Shown here piece after piece: positions 63,438 through 64,000 of a stretch of 64,000 bases of DNA. A program made the translations under genes and the position numbers. Each line of letters opens with the position of its first letter. Within the stretch, counting starts at the first letter, position 1. This DNA comes from Flexithrix dorotheae DSM 6795 (GTDB lineage Bacteria > Bacteroidota > Bacteroidia > Cytophagales > Flammeovirgaceae): contig NZ_KB903451.1 in the NCBI RefSeq assembly GCF_000379765.1, positions 30,841 to 94,840 on the forward strand, written 5' to 3'. Under the pieces are notes generated by a model. It was not told the origin of the DNA and made no database searches. It worked only from the letters and a program-made list of their open reading frames with translations.

Positions 63438-63736
63438 TTAATGATTCCATGACACAAAATACTATCTTAAAAATCTATTATGCAAAAAAGTATCATTAAA
63501 TATTCTTGATTTTTTCTTACTTAAAATGAATTATAATTCTTAAAACAACATTTTTTTTATGGTTTCAATAGGCTTAACTTTAATTTTCTATTTTTATTTA
63601 TTAGCAAATATACTCCTATGATTTCCCATTAGAATGGATTGAAAATCTTGAAAGTAATATGGAACTTAAACAAAAAAACCTCCACAACAATTTAATTTAT
63701 TGTGAAGGGCTTTTCCATTCCGTATTTCTATATTCT
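63438..63736. other. AT-rich intergenic region
   Basis: About 300 bp of very AT-rich DNA lies between the FkbM gene and the sulfatase stop. Apart from the terminator at 63672-63709, I see no gene, no second hairpin and no recognisable promoter. Confidence 0.4.
63672..63709 (-). terminator. Intrinsic terminator of the right-edge sulfatase
   Basis: Read on the minus strand, CCCTTCACAATAA pairs with TTGTTGTGGAGG across a short loop and is followed by seven T. It lies about 30 bp past the stop of the sulfatase fragment. This is the clearest rho-independent terminator in the window. Confidence 0.85.
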
Positions 63737-64000
63737 TTATAAATCGTACTGGTCAATATATTTCTGATCCAGTTCTTCTGAGTCTTTATATTTTACCCTC
63801 AGGTCTGCAAGCCTGGCTTTCAAATCTTTTACTACATCCTGATAAGCCGGATCGTCATAAACATTATTCATCTCCTGCGGATCTTTTAACCTGTCGTACA
63901 ATTCCCACTCGTCTACATCAAAATAAAAATGGGCCAATTTAAATTCTTTGGTTACGATGGCATAATGCCTTTTTACCATGTGTACACTTGGGTATTCATA
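63737..64000 (-). CDS. Sulfatase, C-terminal fragment (runs off the right edge)
   Basis: Only the last 88 residues are in the window. The sequence reads YEYPSVHMVKRHYAIVTKEF, then KLAHFYFDVDEWELYDRLKD, PQEMNNVYDDPAYQDVVKDL and RVKYKDSEELDQKYIDQYDL to the stop. Tyr-Pro-x-Val-His followed by an RHY stretch and the ELYDRLKDPQEMNN motif is the typical end of S1 sulfatases of the N-acetylglucosamine-6-sulfatase or heparan-sulfatase-like group. The catalytic Cys and metal ligands lie outside the window. Its clear terminator shows that transcription ends here, so it belongs to an operon to the right. No substrate can be named. Confidence 0.82.
   Translation of the reverse strand, partial: YEYPSVHMVKRHYAIVTKEFKLAHFYFDVDEWELYDRLKDPQEMNNVYDDPAYQDVVKDLKARLADLRVKYKDSEELDQKYIDQYDL

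Noticed and set aside
1..64000. CRISPR array, prophage, IS element, tRNA or rRNA.
   Set aside because: No regularly spaced repeats, phage or transposase-like proteins, or cloverleaf-like sequences were recognised.

Overview
The window is a marine-type Bacteroidota chromosome segment, probably from Cytophagales (Cyclobacteriaceae-like). The evidence is three SusC/SusD pairs, lipoproteins with a Cys just after a short hydrophobic leader, a C-terminal type IX secretion sorting domain, a two-component-propeller sensor, AT-rich DNA by eye, and weak or absent Shine-Dalgarno sites. It holds several adjoining polysaccharide utilisation loci (PULs) and the sugar-catabolic operons that serve them. No tRNA, rRNA, CRISPR array, prophage or intact insertion sequence was seen.

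Region 1 (1-11.7 kb, minus strand) is a PUL of unknown substrate: SusC, SusD, a 1104-residue FG-GAP/ASPIC lipoprotein, a sulfatase and the N-terminal part of a two-component-propeller sensor that runs off the left edge. A K+/H+ antiporter (12.4-13.9 kb) separates it from region 2.

Region 2 (14.0-24.8 kb, minus strand) looks like one operon for agar or porphyran oligosaccharides: GH2 beta-galactosidase, zinc alcohol dehydrogenase, KduD-like reductase, anhydrogalactose dehydrogenase, anhydrogalactonate cycloisomerase, aldose 1-epimerase, RhaT-type permease and GH117. GH117 and GH2 would release 3,6-anhydro-L-galactose (AHG) and galactose. The oxidoreductases and cycloisomerase form a full route from AHG to 2-keto-3-deoxygluconate (KDG). 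A divergent membrane-anchored TPR/HTH regulator (25.0-26.7 kb) is the likely controller.

Region 3 (27.4-36.5 kb, minus strand) is the outer-membrane side of agar or porphyran use: SusC (broken by a one-base frameshift), SusD, a PKD-type surface glycan-binding lipoprotein and a GH86 agarase/porphyranase with a type IX sorting domain.

Region 4 (36.9-57.4 kb) targets a probably sulfated, glucuronate-containing polymer. On the plus strand are a sulfatase, a heparinase II/III-like lyase and a small membrane protein. On the minus strand are SusC, SusD and a GH115-like alpha-glucuronidase. An AraC regulator follows, then an operon with an SSS symporter, uronate isomerase, SDR fructuronate reductase, a GH39-like hydrolase, an RraA-family protein and mannonate dehydratase. 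Glucuronate is thus also taken to KDG. A conserved block upstream of araC recurs upstream of the symporter operon.

Region 5 (57.8-64 kb) has a DUF1549/DUF1553 cytochrome-like protein and a DUF1501 protein (a pair typical of Planctomycetes and polysaccharide-degrading Bacteroidota), an FkbM methyltransferase and the C-terminal end of another sulfatase at the right edge.
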